A stretch of DNA of 64,000 bases from Metellina segmentata (lineage: Eukaryota > Arthropoda > Arachnida > Araneae > Tetragnathidae): assembly GCA_947359465.1 (NCBI GenBank), contig OX375877.1, positions 72,242,698-72,306,697 of the forward strand, read 5' to 3'. The notes below the pieces were generated by a model. The model worked only from the letters and a program-made list of their open reading frames with translations, had not been told where the DNA came from and did no database searches. A program made the position numbers and the translations under genes. Shown in pieces: positions 11,690-23,226 of the stretch; position 1 is the first letter of the stretch; every line of letters begins with the position of its first letter.

Positions 11690-11745
11690 TTGTTCCCAGA
11701 TCGTCACCAATACACCGTTGTTATGCTCCAGTGTGGCGTTAATTA
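11690..11745 (+). repeat. Short SINE tail fragment
   Basis: CACCAATACACCGTTGTTAT followed by CTCCAGTGTGGCGTTAATTA matches the 3' end of the core SINE. Confidence 0.55.
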
Positions 11746-11962
11746 AATACTTTTTCCTATCTACCTACACAATTCAACTTTATTCTCGAAACATCACTGA
11801 ATAACCAAGTTTCTATGGACAGAATACAAGTCGTAAAAATCCTAGAATCTACTTTCTCTAGACCGTTTTTGAGAGCATTTTGATTTGATATTTACAACTC
11901 TAATCAGACCATCATCACCTGCAAATACACTATATGACAAACAAATCGACGCACCAAGAAGG

Positions 11963-12140
11963 TAGTGGTAATGGTAATAGTAATTTTAATTAACATCATA
12001 CTAGAGCAATACAACGGGCTATTGACGACGGTCTGGGATAAGTCCCTCAAGGGAAAGATCCGAGGACAACGCCTCGTAATTTTGAACCACGGTCAGATGA
12101 CGAGGCAACACCTGAGCTGGCACCCAACTCTCCAAACTTC
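11963..12140 (-). mobile_element. 5'-truncated SINE with 13-bp TSD
   Basis: The exact direct repeat CGCACCAAGAAGG lies at 11950-11962 and 12141-12153. The insert is the tail and core of the SINE (GGTAATGGTAATAG tail on the + strand) but stops before the tRNA head. 5' truncation with a TSD is the signature of LINE-driven reverse transcription. Confidence 0.9.
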
Positions 12141-12267
12141 CGCACCAAGAAGGAATTGTCCGATTGCGATAAAAATTGGTGGATGTAAAAAACATACATA
12201 CAAAAATAAACGATTAAAATTTCAGAACAATTGAACGATTTATTTCAAAGTTTGACCTTACCAAGGG

Positions 12268-12583
12268 TAATTGGTAATTTTAGTTAACGTCGTACTAGAG
12301 CAACACAACGGGTTATTGACGACGGTCCGGGATCAGTCCCAAAAGGGAAAGATCCGAGGACAACACTTCGTAATTTTGAACCACGGTCAGATGACGAAGC
12401 AACACCTGAGCTGGCACCCCACTCTCCAAACTTCCACGCCAACCCAACGTGAGGACTTTCGGCCACGACAGATTTAAGGTGCACCAGCCGCCTCTACCCC
12501 ATACGCTTACAAACATCCATGCCCGGCCCGGATTCGAACCAGGAACCTTCCGATCTAGAGGCTAACACCTTAACCACTATACC
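12268..12583 (-). mobile_element. Full-length tRNA-headed SINE with 12-bp TSD
   Basis: CCTTACCAAGGG at 12256-12267 is repeated exactly at 12584-12595. On the - strand the 316-bp insert starts with a tRNA-like head (TAGTGGTTAAGGTGTTAGCC, then the perfect box B GGTTCGAATCC), continues into the core body, and ends in a GGTAATTGGTAAT-like tail. ORFs across it are translations of the SINE. Confidence 0.92.
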
Positions 12584-12601
12584 CCTTACCAAGGGAGGAA
12601 G

Positions 12602-13230
12602 TCAATAAGTCGTTGGTCCACCTCTGGCCTGGATGCAAGCTGTCACCCGGCATTGCATAGACTGAAAAAGTTCCCGGATGGTGTCATGCGGTATTTCTTG
12701 CCAAATTATCTCCAACTGTCGGGCTAAATGGTCAATATTACGGGATGGTTGCAGTCGCCTTCCCGTAACGTCCGAAATGTGCTCTATGGGAGAGAGATCA
12801 GGAGACCTTGTTGGCCAAGGAAGTGTTGGGAAAGCTTGAAGACAATTCATAGCAACACGTGCCGTGTGCGGCCGGGCATTATGTTGTTGAAAAGTAATTC
12901 CGGGGTGTCGAGAAAGGAACGGTAACAAAAATGGTCATAGAATGTCACCTACGTACCGATGAGATGTAAATGTGCCAGAAACAACTACCAAAGGGGACCG
13001 TCTATCAAAGGAAATGGCACCCCAGACCATAACGCCCTGTTGTGGGCATGTGTGGCGTGCGATTGTAAGAGCAGTATCCCCTCACTGCCCTGGATGTCTC
13101 CAGAAACGTCTGCGGTTGACGTCAGGACGCAGTTGAAAACTATACGTCCCCAGTCAGCGCCGTTCCAAGTGGATCGAGCCCGGCAACACTGTAACTCTGC
13201 CCCTTCTTGGTGCGTCCATTTTTTTTGTTA
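12602..13230 (-). pseudogene. Tc1 transposase pseudogene
   Basis: The C-terminal 108 codons (12928 to 12602) are intact and carry QQHNARPHTARVAMNCL, WPTRSPDLSPIEH and the C-terminal QARGGPTTY of Tc1 transposases. In the catalytic block, HN replaces the usual DN, so the Asp looks lost. Upstream the frame is broken by a TGA near 12940 and by frameshifts. Degraded N-terminal parts (RARSTWN, DWGRIVF) are readable to about 13230. The full-length SINE is inserted next to its 3' end. Confidence 0.88.
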
Positions 13231-13454
13231 TAGAGTGTACTTCAACAATTCTACCCAATTACCGTTTATACAAGTGGTAGGCAAATCTTTTTATTTAACT
13301 TAAACAAGAGAACCCCTACTTTCAAATTACTGTGTTTCAATTGCCATTTGGTACGTTGTTGAAGATTTGCTAATGTAATTCTTTTGACACCGTACCCATA
13401 AAAATAGAATCAGTTTAGTTGCTTTTTCCGTTTAGAAAAATGATTTTCAGGACA
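13231..13454. other. AT-rich intergenic DNA
   Basis: Nothing recognised between the Tc1 fossil and the hAT MITE. Confidence 0.5.
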
Positions 13455-13462
13455 ATCTAGGA

Positions 13463-13962
13463 TAGGGGTGGCCAACCTGTGGCGCATGCGCCAAAAGTGG
13501 CGCATTGGATGATTACAAGTGGCGCATTGCATCCTTGCGCCTATTTATTCTTTTGAACAGGTGTCATAATTTAACATCTCCATATTTTCAACATCAGAGT
13601 GATCTCAGTTTAATTCATACAGCCTTCACCAAACGATACTCTCCGGAAACTGTAGCACCATCAGTGGGGTCCACGACAACGATCGCCCTCACGTTCAAGA
13701 GATTATCTCTTACTATTGTAGATTGGTGCTCTAATAAATGTGCATCTTTTGAACTGAAGTATAAATAATTTAGTTTGGCGTGATTGAGCTATTCCTCTTC
13801 CTCCCCTTTGCGAAGCAAATCCTCCCCCTATTCATATTTTCCAACCCCCCCCCCTCCCCCATGAACGTAAGAAGGTAGAGAAGGTATTTGTGTTGTAAGG
13901 CGCATCTGAACTCGTATGTGTAAAAAATTGACGCATGGTGTCCTAAAGGTTGACCACCCCTG
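13463..13962. mobile_element. hAT MITE with 8-bp TSD
   Basis: The exact 8-bp duplication ATCTAGGA lies at 13455-13462 and 13963-13970. The 500-bp element has terminal inverted repeats, TAGGGGTGGCCAACC at the left and CAGGGGTGGTCAACC on the reverse of the right end. GGTGGCCAACC ends with 8-bp TSDs are typical of hAT elements. It repeats TGGCGCAT near the left end and has a C-rich run at 13845-13860. There is no transposase. Confidence 0.92.
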
Positions 13963-13970
13963 ATCTAGGA

Positions 13971-14676
13971 TAATAGGTTCAACGATGAAATTTATGGGTT
14001 TTTCAATTAGAAAAGAACAACTAGGAAATCTGGAGTCAGTGCTTCAAGGTTTCATTTGATAAAGAAGATATTAGTTCTAGAATTCAATACTCATTCTATC
14101 TAAGTAACCAAAATTGTGTGCTTTATGTGTGGGTAAAACTTTCTAATTTATCCTTTCGCAGCTCAAGTCTTATCTGGATGTGTTACAGACTCTTTAATTC
14201 TTCATGCACACCTACAAAGGTTTCAACATTGTCACTGTTGAACTTTTATCTCTCAGACAAAAAATTTCAAAGTCAATTGCTTGTGTCACAAAATGCATAA
14301 ATTTCTACATACATTTTTCGGAAAACACGGTTTTTCTTAACTTTATTTTTGATGGTAAATCGTAAAAATGATTCAATTTATATGATTAAAGAATGATTGA
14401 GATCAACATGGGGGTCTTGAAGTAGTCATCTCATGAGCTTCTGAGCTGGATGGTTCATTCTGTAGCACGTTTTATGAACACAAACAGTTCATTTCATTCA
14501 TATGAACAGGTTTTCTAGACAATAAACAAATTAAGTACGCGGGATCCAGTTCAGATATGATGTGATTACACTCAGTGTCAATCGATTTTTGAATGATAAT
14601 CACACGATTGGCGACGAAAGTTGAGGCCAAGTCTTTATTCCGTCCATCCCGATGAGGGGGAGGATCATCTATATCC
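13971..14676. other. AT-rich intergenic DNA
   Basis: No recognisable gene or repeat before the large hAT element. Confidence 0.5.
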
Positions 14677-15021
14677 CATCAACGCAGTGGCGGATTTGGC
14701 CCCTTGTTTGGGAGGGGCGATCTGTAGATCGAAATGTGCTCCAAGGTTTGTTCACTTAGAATTTTCTTAACGGCTTCCTATATACGGATATATATATATA
14801 TATATTTGACATTTTTTAAATAACTAGAACAAATTCATAAATGTACAGAAGTTCTTTGCAGCTTATGTGTAGGCCTATCATTTTTGAGACCAAATCAAAA
14901 CAAGGAATAAAGAAACTATATAAGGAAAAAAAACTTATTGTTGAAGTCGAAACAGAAAACTAAATTATATTTTGTATTAAACACAAAAGTATTCACACGT
15001 AACAGATGTCCATGTGATAAG

Positions 15022-16182
15022 TAGGGCAACTTTTTGCAACAAATGCAACTTTTTTTTCACCCGTTCTACGCTGCATGTTAAGTACTAAAAACCAAATTTT
15101 CTCTTACATGGGGTGTATAGTGAGTTATAACCGCAACATAAATGTAACTTTCTGCATAAATGCAACTTTTTGCATAAATGCAACCACCTGCAACTTTTTA
15201 AAATATAACTTAAAATTAATTCATATCTAATTACTATTTCATTTTTTGCTCTCTGAATCAACCCTTCGATCACGTGTGTCTGATCTTGCGAACGCGCCGA
15301 AGTATTGCGGATCAAACAAGTTCATGGTAAGAAGGTGTTCGTCCTAAAGACGAAAGTGAAATAAATGGCAAGAAGTACTTTAACACATTGGTTGGCACTC
15401 TTGATAATCCAGAGGAAACTTGCGTAATCGACTGAGTTTACGAGGTGAGTGTTGATCATCAATATGATGTTCGCACTTCGCCTGGTAGATGACGTTTTAA
15501 AATCTCTGAGTGTTGAGCGAAAGGTAAAAATGGTAATGGTAATTTTCAGTTAACGTCGTACTAGAGCAACACAACGGGCTATTGACGACGGTCCGGGATC
15601 AGTCCCTTAGGGGAAAGATCCGAGGACAACACCTCGTAATTTTGAACCACGGTCAGATGACGAAGCAACACCTGAGCTAGCACCCCACTCTCCAAACTTC
15701 CACGCCAACCCAACGTGAGGACTTTCGGCCACGACAGATTTAAGGCGCACCAGTCGCCTCTACACCATACGCTTACAAACATCCATGCCCGAACCCGGAT
15801 TCGAACCAGGAACCTTCCGATCTAGAGGCTAACACCTTAACCACTATACCGGATGGTCGGCTTGAGCGAAAGGACTTTGCTCTTCTGCTATCCAATACAG
15901 CACATTATATGACTGCGGCTGACGCAGTTTTTCAATGTTAAAGAAATTACTGGCCAAGGATCGGCCATTCAACGTTTTTCTGTGTTTCAGTATGTATTAT
16001 AATACTGTTGTACACGACTAAAATTGTCAATATATTTTGAATATTTTTCATTTTTTTTGTGAATAATTTATTTTAGAATTTAGTGTATCAAAAATAAATG
16101 CAACTTTATTTCCATAAATGCAACTTTAGGGAATGATGAATGCAACTTTTCCCATTTTTACTGCAACAAAAAAGTTGCCCTA
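15022..16182. mobile_element. Nested hAT-like non-autonomous element with 8-bp TSD
   Basis: GTGATAAG at 15014-15021 recurs exactly at 16183-16190. Ends: TAGGGCAACTTTTTGCA at the left and TAGGGCAACTTTTTTGT on the reverse of the right end. Both subterminal regions carry many copies of ATGCAACTTT and CATAAATGCAAC, typical transposase-binding repeats. No transposase was recognised. It lies inside the larger hAT element and is itself interrupted by a SINE. Confidence 0.9.
15525..15861 (-). mobile_element. Full-length tRNA-headed SINE with 12-bp TSD, nested
   Basis: TTGAGCGAAAGG at 15513-15524 recurs at 15862-15873. The 337-bp insert has, on the - strand, the head TAGTGGTTAAGGTGTTAGCC with box B GGTTCGAATCC, the core body, and an ATTACCATTACC tail. 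It is very close to the copy at 12268-12583, so both are probably recent. Confidence 0.93.
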
Positions 16183-16299
16183 GTGATAAGGTTAATACTG
16201 AATATGAACTAGAAACACATTTATATTAAGACAATCTTTAAGACTTCACTAAATATGGTTATCATCATAATATCAACTCAAGACTTCTTGTTTTTTCTT

Positions 16300-19020
16300 T
16301 AGCAAATCGATCTAAAATTGTTACTGGTGAAATTGCAATATCAAATTGTACTTGCTACAAAGCCAGACCCACTAACCGATCTTCTCTAATTGTGTTTCAA
16401 AGCCATGTCTTCAATCGTTTTAGTGCAAATAAGCTACGCTTGGCGGTTGCTACAGTAATTGGTAATGTTACAAAAAGTTTCAATAATACGTAGATGTCAT
16501 GGTACACTGCAGGATCGCAGCTTTGTACTGCTTCAAAAGCAGATTTGGGTACTTTGCCGGTTATTGGTATTTTCTCGTATCCATTTGGTTCTTCAGTTAA
16601 TCACCTCACTTGAAGTGTGTACTGCTCATTTCTTCCTCTTCTAATTCGGCTATTCTGTGACACTCCTTGCTTAACTCTGTCCAAAGAGTGACTCTTCGTC
16701 CGTTTTAATTTTCGCGAAGAGTCGATGGCACTAAATCTTGTAAATATAAGACATCCAGATATTCCTGTGCGAGTCGATCTTTTAAGTCTTCTTTTGCGGA
16801 GTTTAACAAAGGTAAGTAAACATTTATTCTATAATAATTTCAGGAGTTATGGCAGGATCATTAGATCTATGAACATAGCGTCCAACAGTACGTGGAATTT
16901 TTTCTTTCATTTCCAAGACCATTAAGCATTTTCTCAACCTCTCTGCATATATTCTTGAAATCGGATTCCACATTTTTCTAAATTCACTATTCTCGTGATT
17001 GAAGAGATCAGATACAGCATCTCGAGCTTTCTTGAGGTTCAAACATTCGGTTTGTAAAAACATGTCACACTCCGGCAAGAAAAGTGACCCGACTCAAAAA
17101 AATAAAAAATTTTGATATTATGTCATTGAAAAATATGTATGAGATGCCCCAGCATGTTATATTTATATTCTATAGAATATAAAAAAAGTTACCACCATAA
17201 ATACCTAAAATTTAAAAGAAGTTTATACTATTTCAATATAAGTTTTATAGCATCCTTTAAGTTGATGTTTCTCAAATTCAGTAATTTTGAGTTGTGTCAC
17301 TTTACTTGTCGGGGTGCGACATGTTGATGACTTTTGAGAGACTAGGACAAAAATAAATTCTGAAGTGCATAATGAATAAATTAGTTTTTGCCTGGGTGCT
17401 GAATTCGGGTCGTGCCATAAGTTGATATTTCCTCTAACGCAACCACGATCTTAATGAGATCTGCTTTGAATTTTATAACACCATAGTATCTTTCGACCCA
17501 TCGAGTTTCAAAAAGTCCAGAAAGTTGTTCCCTAATGTTTTTTCAAGACACTACTTTCCGCTGAACCCGTGACAAAACTCACAACTTGTTTGATGATGCC
17601 AACAGATTTACGCACGCTTAAAATGGACGAAGATTTGGACAGAGTCAAATTCAGTCGTGGCTAAAACATGGACACTAGATTGCATTTACAGCAATTTTTT
17701 TTTTAATTCCTTTACTGCATCGCAACGATTAGATGTCATCACACTACACAAGTCTGTACCAATATTAACCATTCTATAACGGACTGGATTATATATGAAT
17801 ATATAATCCAGTCCCGAATTCTCACTATCTTAACAACTTTGTCACCAATCGCTACTCCAGTTCGCTTTTTATTCAGTCGAAGTTGACATGGTAACGGGAT
17901 TCTTTGGGAGACCAGGAGCAGAATGTGCTTAAAACTGCGACGTACGTCGCAAAACTATTTTTCCTTAATTTTAACAAAATTTTGCCGAATTGTTTTTCAA
18001 TCATAAGTTACGATGTTCTGCAGTGCAAAGCGCACTCCTTGCCACACCTTTGTTTCTTCTTTAGCTACGGAATAACCTCCCTACACCACCCAAATTTCCA
18101 CAAACACTTTATAAATAACACATCTTCTATGTCAATGACAAAATATTTAACTTCAAAAGTTATCGACAAAATTGCAAATTTTGAAAGTATGACTTGGTTT
18201 TAAATAAAGTAAGTAAATTACTTTTGATGTTTTATTATAAATATGTAATACATATTTAGCCGATAATTGTGTTTTACGTCTATTTTTGATTTGACTGCAG
18301 TTTTCTAAATTCGGATAAAATGACTGTAGTACAATTGCAATTACTTGGAGTTCAGTTGAAGAGCACTGAATATAATTCTGCACCTGAGTTTTGGAATGCT
18401 ACTATTTGATTTTGGTAAAACAGCAAACAGATAAAAAAATGTCAAGAAATTTTCATGAACTTCCATTCTTCTTGCTTCACCAGTCACGTATCTTAGTCCA
18501 AATGTCAGCTGAGAATTATGGGAAGCATCTGTAGTTTCATCAAACACTATGCTATAAACGATGCCTGTTTAACGAACTTGTGCAACTATATGAGACTGGA
18601 TATTCATGACAAAACAATGAATTATGTCATTTTGAATGGTTTTGCTTATGAACTGAGTTTTAGAAGACTCGAAATGTTGACGAAGAATTTCGTCTCCAGC
18701 GGACATTCTGAACCGCAACAAAGCACGGAAATTATCTTCATTTGCCGTTGATGCCAATGAAAGTCCAATGTTACCATCATCTCGGTGACCAGGCAAAGCT
18801 AGGTTTTGCCTGCCACACACAGCTTTACCGTTTCAATAATTAATAGCATAATTTTTCGATTCCAATCGATTAATTCTTGGTGATAAATACATACTTGATT
18901 AGCAACATCTCGAGAAGGATTTTCGTAAGTTTTAATAAAGTTTGAGGCTGCCTCTAATGCTTGCTTATGATAGTGGGGCTCACCTCCTTTAAATAAGGAG
19001 ACGAACATCAGAAGGAAGTG
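16300..19020 (-). pseudogene. hAT transposase fossil (ZMYM/P52rIPK-like)
   Basis: Read from right to left on the - strand. 19008-18799 and 18820-18569 carry an N-terminal block with the motif LPGHRDDGNIGLS and then NEDNFRALLRFRMSAGDE. 18547-18341 carries DETTDASHNSQLTFGLRYV, the DETTD signature with the first catalytic Asp. 17078-16824 carries a middle block ending GRYVHRSNDPAITPE. About 16540-16320 carries the hAT C-terminal dimerisation block (LPITVATAKRSLFALKRLKT) with in-frame stops. Frameshifts and stops separate the blocks, so it is inactive. The family assignment rests on these remembered motifs. Confidence 0.85.
17781..17814. repeat. Perfect 16-bp stem palindrome, 2-base centre
   Basis: GGACTGGATTATATAT and ATATATAATCCAGTCC flank GA. 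It lies within the hAT transposase fossil. Confidence 0.85.
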
Positions 19021-19363
19021 GTCGCTCTTTAATATGGTCCGATTTGACGAGCCTTATGGTTCCGTGGCAGATTTGATCCATAATAATACTGTGCCCTCGT
19101 ACTCTTTAATGAATCTTAACTTGTAAATAATTTTCCAATTTATCTTCTAAGTAAAGTTTACTGTGCTGTGACCAGTCTAATCTTTAATTAAAGACCATAA
19201 TCGTTACAGTGGAGAAACTGAGAGAGGGAGAGCAAGGCCAAAGTCTCCCCCTAATGACTTTTTAAATTTTGTAATTTATTTGAAAAAACGTCGGCGTTTG
19301 TCTTGCGTTTGGGAGGGGCGATCGAGGCGATCGCCCCTCCTGAAATCCGCCACTACATCAACG

Positions 19364-19587
19364 CATTGAGAGAACTGTCATTCGTTTGTTGATGCTGATT
19401 TCTCTCATCGATTGATTAACCTTTATGGAGAGTCATACCTCTTTATAACAGTTCCGTAAGTTGCTGTCGTAATGCTTTTTTTTACCCTTCTTAACCTTCA
19501 ACCGAACACTTCTTGAAGAACAAGACATCTGTCCGCAACATGAATTATGTTACTTTTAAACAATTCGTAGAAAAGTACAATTCCAAG
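19364..19587. other. Short spacer between two hAT elements
   Basis: Nothing recognised. Confidence 0.5.
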
Positions 19588-19949
19588 TAAGGATGCGACA
19601 TCGATGTCGATGTTTTATAAAAAACATCGATGTATTGGAGTCGATGTTTTTGTAACATCGATGTTTATACTTTACGATGTTTTATTTGAATGAAAAAAGT
19701 ACCATTATAAAAATTTTAAAAATAACCAATAAGCATAGTTTTCATAATCAGTAAATTGAACATACTTTTAGACCAAGTGGCCAAGGGTGAAAGGTCTGAA
19801 AAGTAGGGATGCGACATCGATGTTTTATAAAAACATTGTTGTATTTACCATCGATTTATTGGAGACGATGTTTGCTTAACATCGATGTTTTATTTTTGAA
19901 TGAAAAAAGTACCATAGTTAATAATTAAGAAAAATAACTGTGTAACTAA

Positions 19950-20100
19950 GTATTTGTCAGTGATGGCGATATCTGACCCATTAGAAAGAGTTTTTTCCCT
20001 AACTGGTGGGGTAGTTAGTGAAAAAAGAAGACTTAAGGTGGAGAAAGTTAACAAACTTCTATTATTACAAACTGTAAATAACAAATACTGGGACATATAA
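19950..20100 (+). pseudogene. hAT transposase C-terminal domain remnant
   Basis: About 48 codons ending at TAA 20098-20100. They contain DPLERVFSLTGGVVSEKRR and VNKLLLLQTVN, the pattern of the hAT C-terminal dimerisation domain (SERVFS...G.....R..L.....L..L). The upstream transposase is missing. Confidence 0.85.
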
Positions 20101-20238
20101 TATTTATATGCCCCAATATTTTTTATTTACAGTAAATAAAAAATAAGTTTGTTATGTTTACCCTCCCCCATAGGTTGATAAATAATTAATAATAACTAAC
20201 AATAATTATTGTTATGTACCTACCTAATTATACTTATA

Positions 20239-21562
20239 CAAGGTGGAGCGCGATAAATTGCTTTTTTAGAATTAACGCTGTGGCGGCGCTGTTGGTCGAA
20301 GAGAGGGGAGAGTGGGCGTGGTTTATAGTGACCGACGGGAGGTTTGTATTCATCTGCTGTTCAGTTGCCATAATGCAGTAGACACGTGAGGAGCGCTCAT
20401 TTTGTGTTGAAGTGTATTTCTCGAATTCCCACTCGATCATTGCAGTGCAGCGTGCTTTTCGTTTGCGATTTGTAGTTCCCCCACGCGGACGTGTTCCTGG
20501 ACGGCAATCAATTGTAAATTGGGTAAATGCATTCAGAACAACAGGGGATGTGTCATCTGTACGTAGAGGACCTGAGAGAAGCGTTACAACATCACAAAAT
20601 GTCGAACGAGTTAGAGCAGCAGTACTGCAATCTCCGAAACGCTCAGCTCGGAAACAAGCACTTGCTCTTGGCATTTCAAGACGTTCTCTCCACCGGATTC
20701 TTCATAATGAACTGAATTTTCTCCCGCATAAAATGTGCGTGGTCCAGCAGTTGTCAGTACGGGATTATGTAACACGAAGAACATCTTCTGAAGACATGCT
20801 TGCAACCATACCCCGTGATGCAAATGTGTTCTTTTCTGACGAGGCACATTTTCACCTCAGTGGGTGTGTAAACAAATAGAATATGCAGTACTGGAGCGAA
20901 ACGAACCCCAGGGAAATTCACCAGAGACCCCTGCACTCAGACCGCGTCACAGTGTGGTGCGCCATATCACAAGTAGGCATCATTGGCCCTTACTTTTTCC
21001 AGGAAAATCGTCGTGCTGTAACTGTGAATTCGGATCGTTACTTAACTATGCTGCAAGAGTTTTTCCAGCCGGCTTTCGAGACAATGCAATTACAGGATAC
21101 CTGGTTTCAATAAGACAGTGCCACTGCACACACAGCAGGCATTACCATGAATTTTTTGAGGCAAACGTTCCCTGGAAGGCTTATTTCTCGGATGGGGGAT
21201 CTCAACTGGCCCGCACGCTCACCGGACATAGCCCCATGCGATTTTTTTTTTCTTTGGGGTTACCTAAGTCGAAGGTGTATTGCAACCGTCCCAACACCCT
21301 GAAAGACCTACAGAACAATATTGAGGCTGAAATTGCAAGAATACCAGAAGACATGCTTGAAAGAGTGCATGAGAATTTCAGAAAACGACTGCAGCAGTGT
21401 CTGGATTGTGAAGGTAGACATTTGCCAGATACACTGTTTAAGACCATGTAATTAGAAACTTCCATTACTGTCCAATATGAGAAAAATAAAAATGTAAGTT
21501 TTTAAGTGTTCATTATTTTTTTATTTCATTCCCAAATAAGCAAATTACCGTGCTCCACCCTG
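20239..21562 (+). mobile_element. Tc1/mariner-superfamily element with TIRs and TA TSD
   Basis: TA at 20237-20238 and 21563-21564 flank a 1,324-bp element. Ends: CAAGGTGGAGCGCGATAA at the left and CAGGGTGGAGCACGGTAA on the reverse of the right end. It is inserted inside a hAT fossil and carries a broken transposase. Confidence 0.9.
20412..21451 (+). pseudogene. mariner-type transposase pseudogene
   Basis: The N-terminal frame runs from about 20412 to the TAG at 20877-20879. It has a helix-turn-helix-like region (SARKQALALGISRRSLHRIL) and the first catalytic motif FFSDEAHFHLSG. The frame then shifts. 20883-21110 reads RVTVWCAISQVGIIGPYFF and DTWFQ, stopping at TAA 21111-21113 just before the second motif DSATAHTAG. 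A third part carries WPARSPDIAPCDFF. All three catalytic regions are recognisable, but at least one frameshift and one stop inactivate the protein. This lineage has an FFSDEAHF...VTVWCA...GPYFF pattern common in arthropods. Confidence 0.88.
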
Positions 21563-21904
21563 TAGTTGGTAGTACCTATGTCAAATTGTTGTTAATATTA
21601 TTTTCTTTTGTATTATTCAATTTAAAAATAAAAGATTTAATAATTGCTCGTATTAATTTTTTCTACTTCGTTTTAACAGTTAAGAAAAGTCTTACTTACA
21701 AATTAATAAACATGGCAACTGACAAATTAAATCTCCTCCCCGGCTAACATTAATGTTTGAGGTTGCTAAACCAATTTTAAGAAATGAGGGGAAAAGTTTT
21801 AAACATCGATGGTTTTTGGGCGATGTATTATCAACATCAATGTTTTAATTTTGAACATCGATGTTTCAAACCATTGATGTTTTGCAATCGATGTCGCATT
21901 CCTA

Positions 21905-23226
21905 ACTCTAAGTAGTGTGTCTATTTTTTCAGGCTTTGAAAACTGGAATTCACTAGTTCCATATCTTTTAAGCTTCGAGACACTGAAATATTGTGTCTTT
22001 CATTTTCGGAACAACCAAGAAATCAATAGTTCTGCAAAAGTCCCCATACTGGTTTAGAAAAATGGCATTCATTTTGAGTTTAATGGTCATTGCAGAAGCA
22101 TTCAATTCACAAACAGGTGTACAAATGCTTTTTCATCAGCGCACTCTCTAGTGATGAAATTGCTTTGGAAGCATAAATCTAGAAGCGCTTGGCAGGATAA
22201 CAGTTGTCAGAGGATGTTTTGGATATAACCAATTGCTGTCCGAGTGCTTTCCAACGAACTGCAAGTGCGGAGGTTATTCGCAATTCGTTTTCGCCTTCGG
22301 ATGTGTCTACCCTTTCAGATGGGGACAGGATAATTTTTTAGTTTTTAGTGTACCAAAGTATTAAAATAAACTAAACAATTCATGCTGCATATACCCATTT
22401 TTTCAAAAAACTTGTACCGTTGCTTCACAATAATGTCTAAGAACCACTAGTATTTTTTGATACTGTGATGATCTGTGCATAACATGAACGAATTTGGTGC
22501 AATGTTCTGGATGGCAAATTTTGAATTTGTATTTAGGTATAGAATAAATGCCTTGCAAATTTACGAAAATTTGGCAGCAATATTTAAAAATTCAATGAAC
22601 ACATTCAAGTTTGTTAAATCAGTAAGGGTTTGTTGAGACATTTCAAATGGCTTTATACTTTCTTTGTCTAATCTTTGCAATATATCTTACATTTACTAAC
22701 ACTTTACAAAATGGATTAGTATCTAAATTCATATGCTTTGAGATGCTTTGTTGGCTTGTCTGTAATGTATCAAGGTGTTTTTGCAGAGTCACTATTTTTA
22801 CCAAATTGAGTCTATCATTGAGTGTAACCAATCTGCATTGGTTTCCGATTCAATTCCGATTGTTCCTAATAATCTCAACTGCGTTTTCATATTACATTAA
22901 AGACGTGAAAGGGGTAACTAATCACTGCTAACTGCAACAGACAGTCAGTTTTAACTATTTCCTGACCCCTGACATGCGCAGAAACAACTTTCGCATAATT
23001 TTTATCTGTCTGGGTTACTCCAACAGTTCTCGTGAACGGGAACCTCTTGTTATATGGATTGAATCAAATATTGTAATTTTTTTGAAGCGTCTTACGCATC
23101 ATCTTCACGAATTTCCTTATGGTAATAGTATAAGGTATATTCAGTAAATAACGAACCATGCTCACCTGTGACAGCATCAGTTTTTTTTATTCAAAAATAT
23201 TAACCCTGGTGGTTCAAGGATTTATC
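21905..23226. other. Intergenic DNA, unclassified
   Basis: No recognisable gene. The - strand around 21990-22340 reads for short stretches without stops (for example SPSERVDTSEGENEL) but matches nothing I know. The ORFs near 22643-22931 are AT-rich and without motifs. Confidence 0.4.

Larger units (their letters stand above)
14685..19355 (-). mobile_element. hAT element (ZMYM/P52rIPK-type) with 8-bp TSD
   Basis: CATCAACG at 14677-14684 is repeated exactly at 19356-19363. The ends are inverted repeats, CAGTGGCGGATTT at the left and TAGTGGCGGATTT on the reverse of the right end, followed by a shared GGGAGGGGCGATC word. The interior holds a - strand transposase fossil. About 1.17 kb of its 4.67 kb is a later insertion (15022-16182 plus TSD), so the original was about 3.5 kb. 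Confidence 0.92.
19588..21904 (+). mobile_element. Second hAT element, interrupted by a mariner-type element
   Basis: The right end reads AATGCGACATCGATTGC on the reverse strand. It pairs with two left-end copies, TAAGGATGCGACATCGATG at 19588 and TAGGGATGCGACATCGATG at 19804. The left terminal block of about 110 bp is therefore duplicated. Both ends are packed with ACATCGATGTTTT words that form small palindromes. Outer flanks ATTCCAAG and ACTCTAAG agree at 6 of 8 bases, a possible worn TSD. A hAT dimerisation domain remnant lies inside. Confidence 0.8.

Noticed and set aside
12313..12516. 67-codon - strand ORF (and the near-identical one at 15579-15782)
   Set aside because: Both are translations of the same SINE, bounded by TSDs, so they are not genes.
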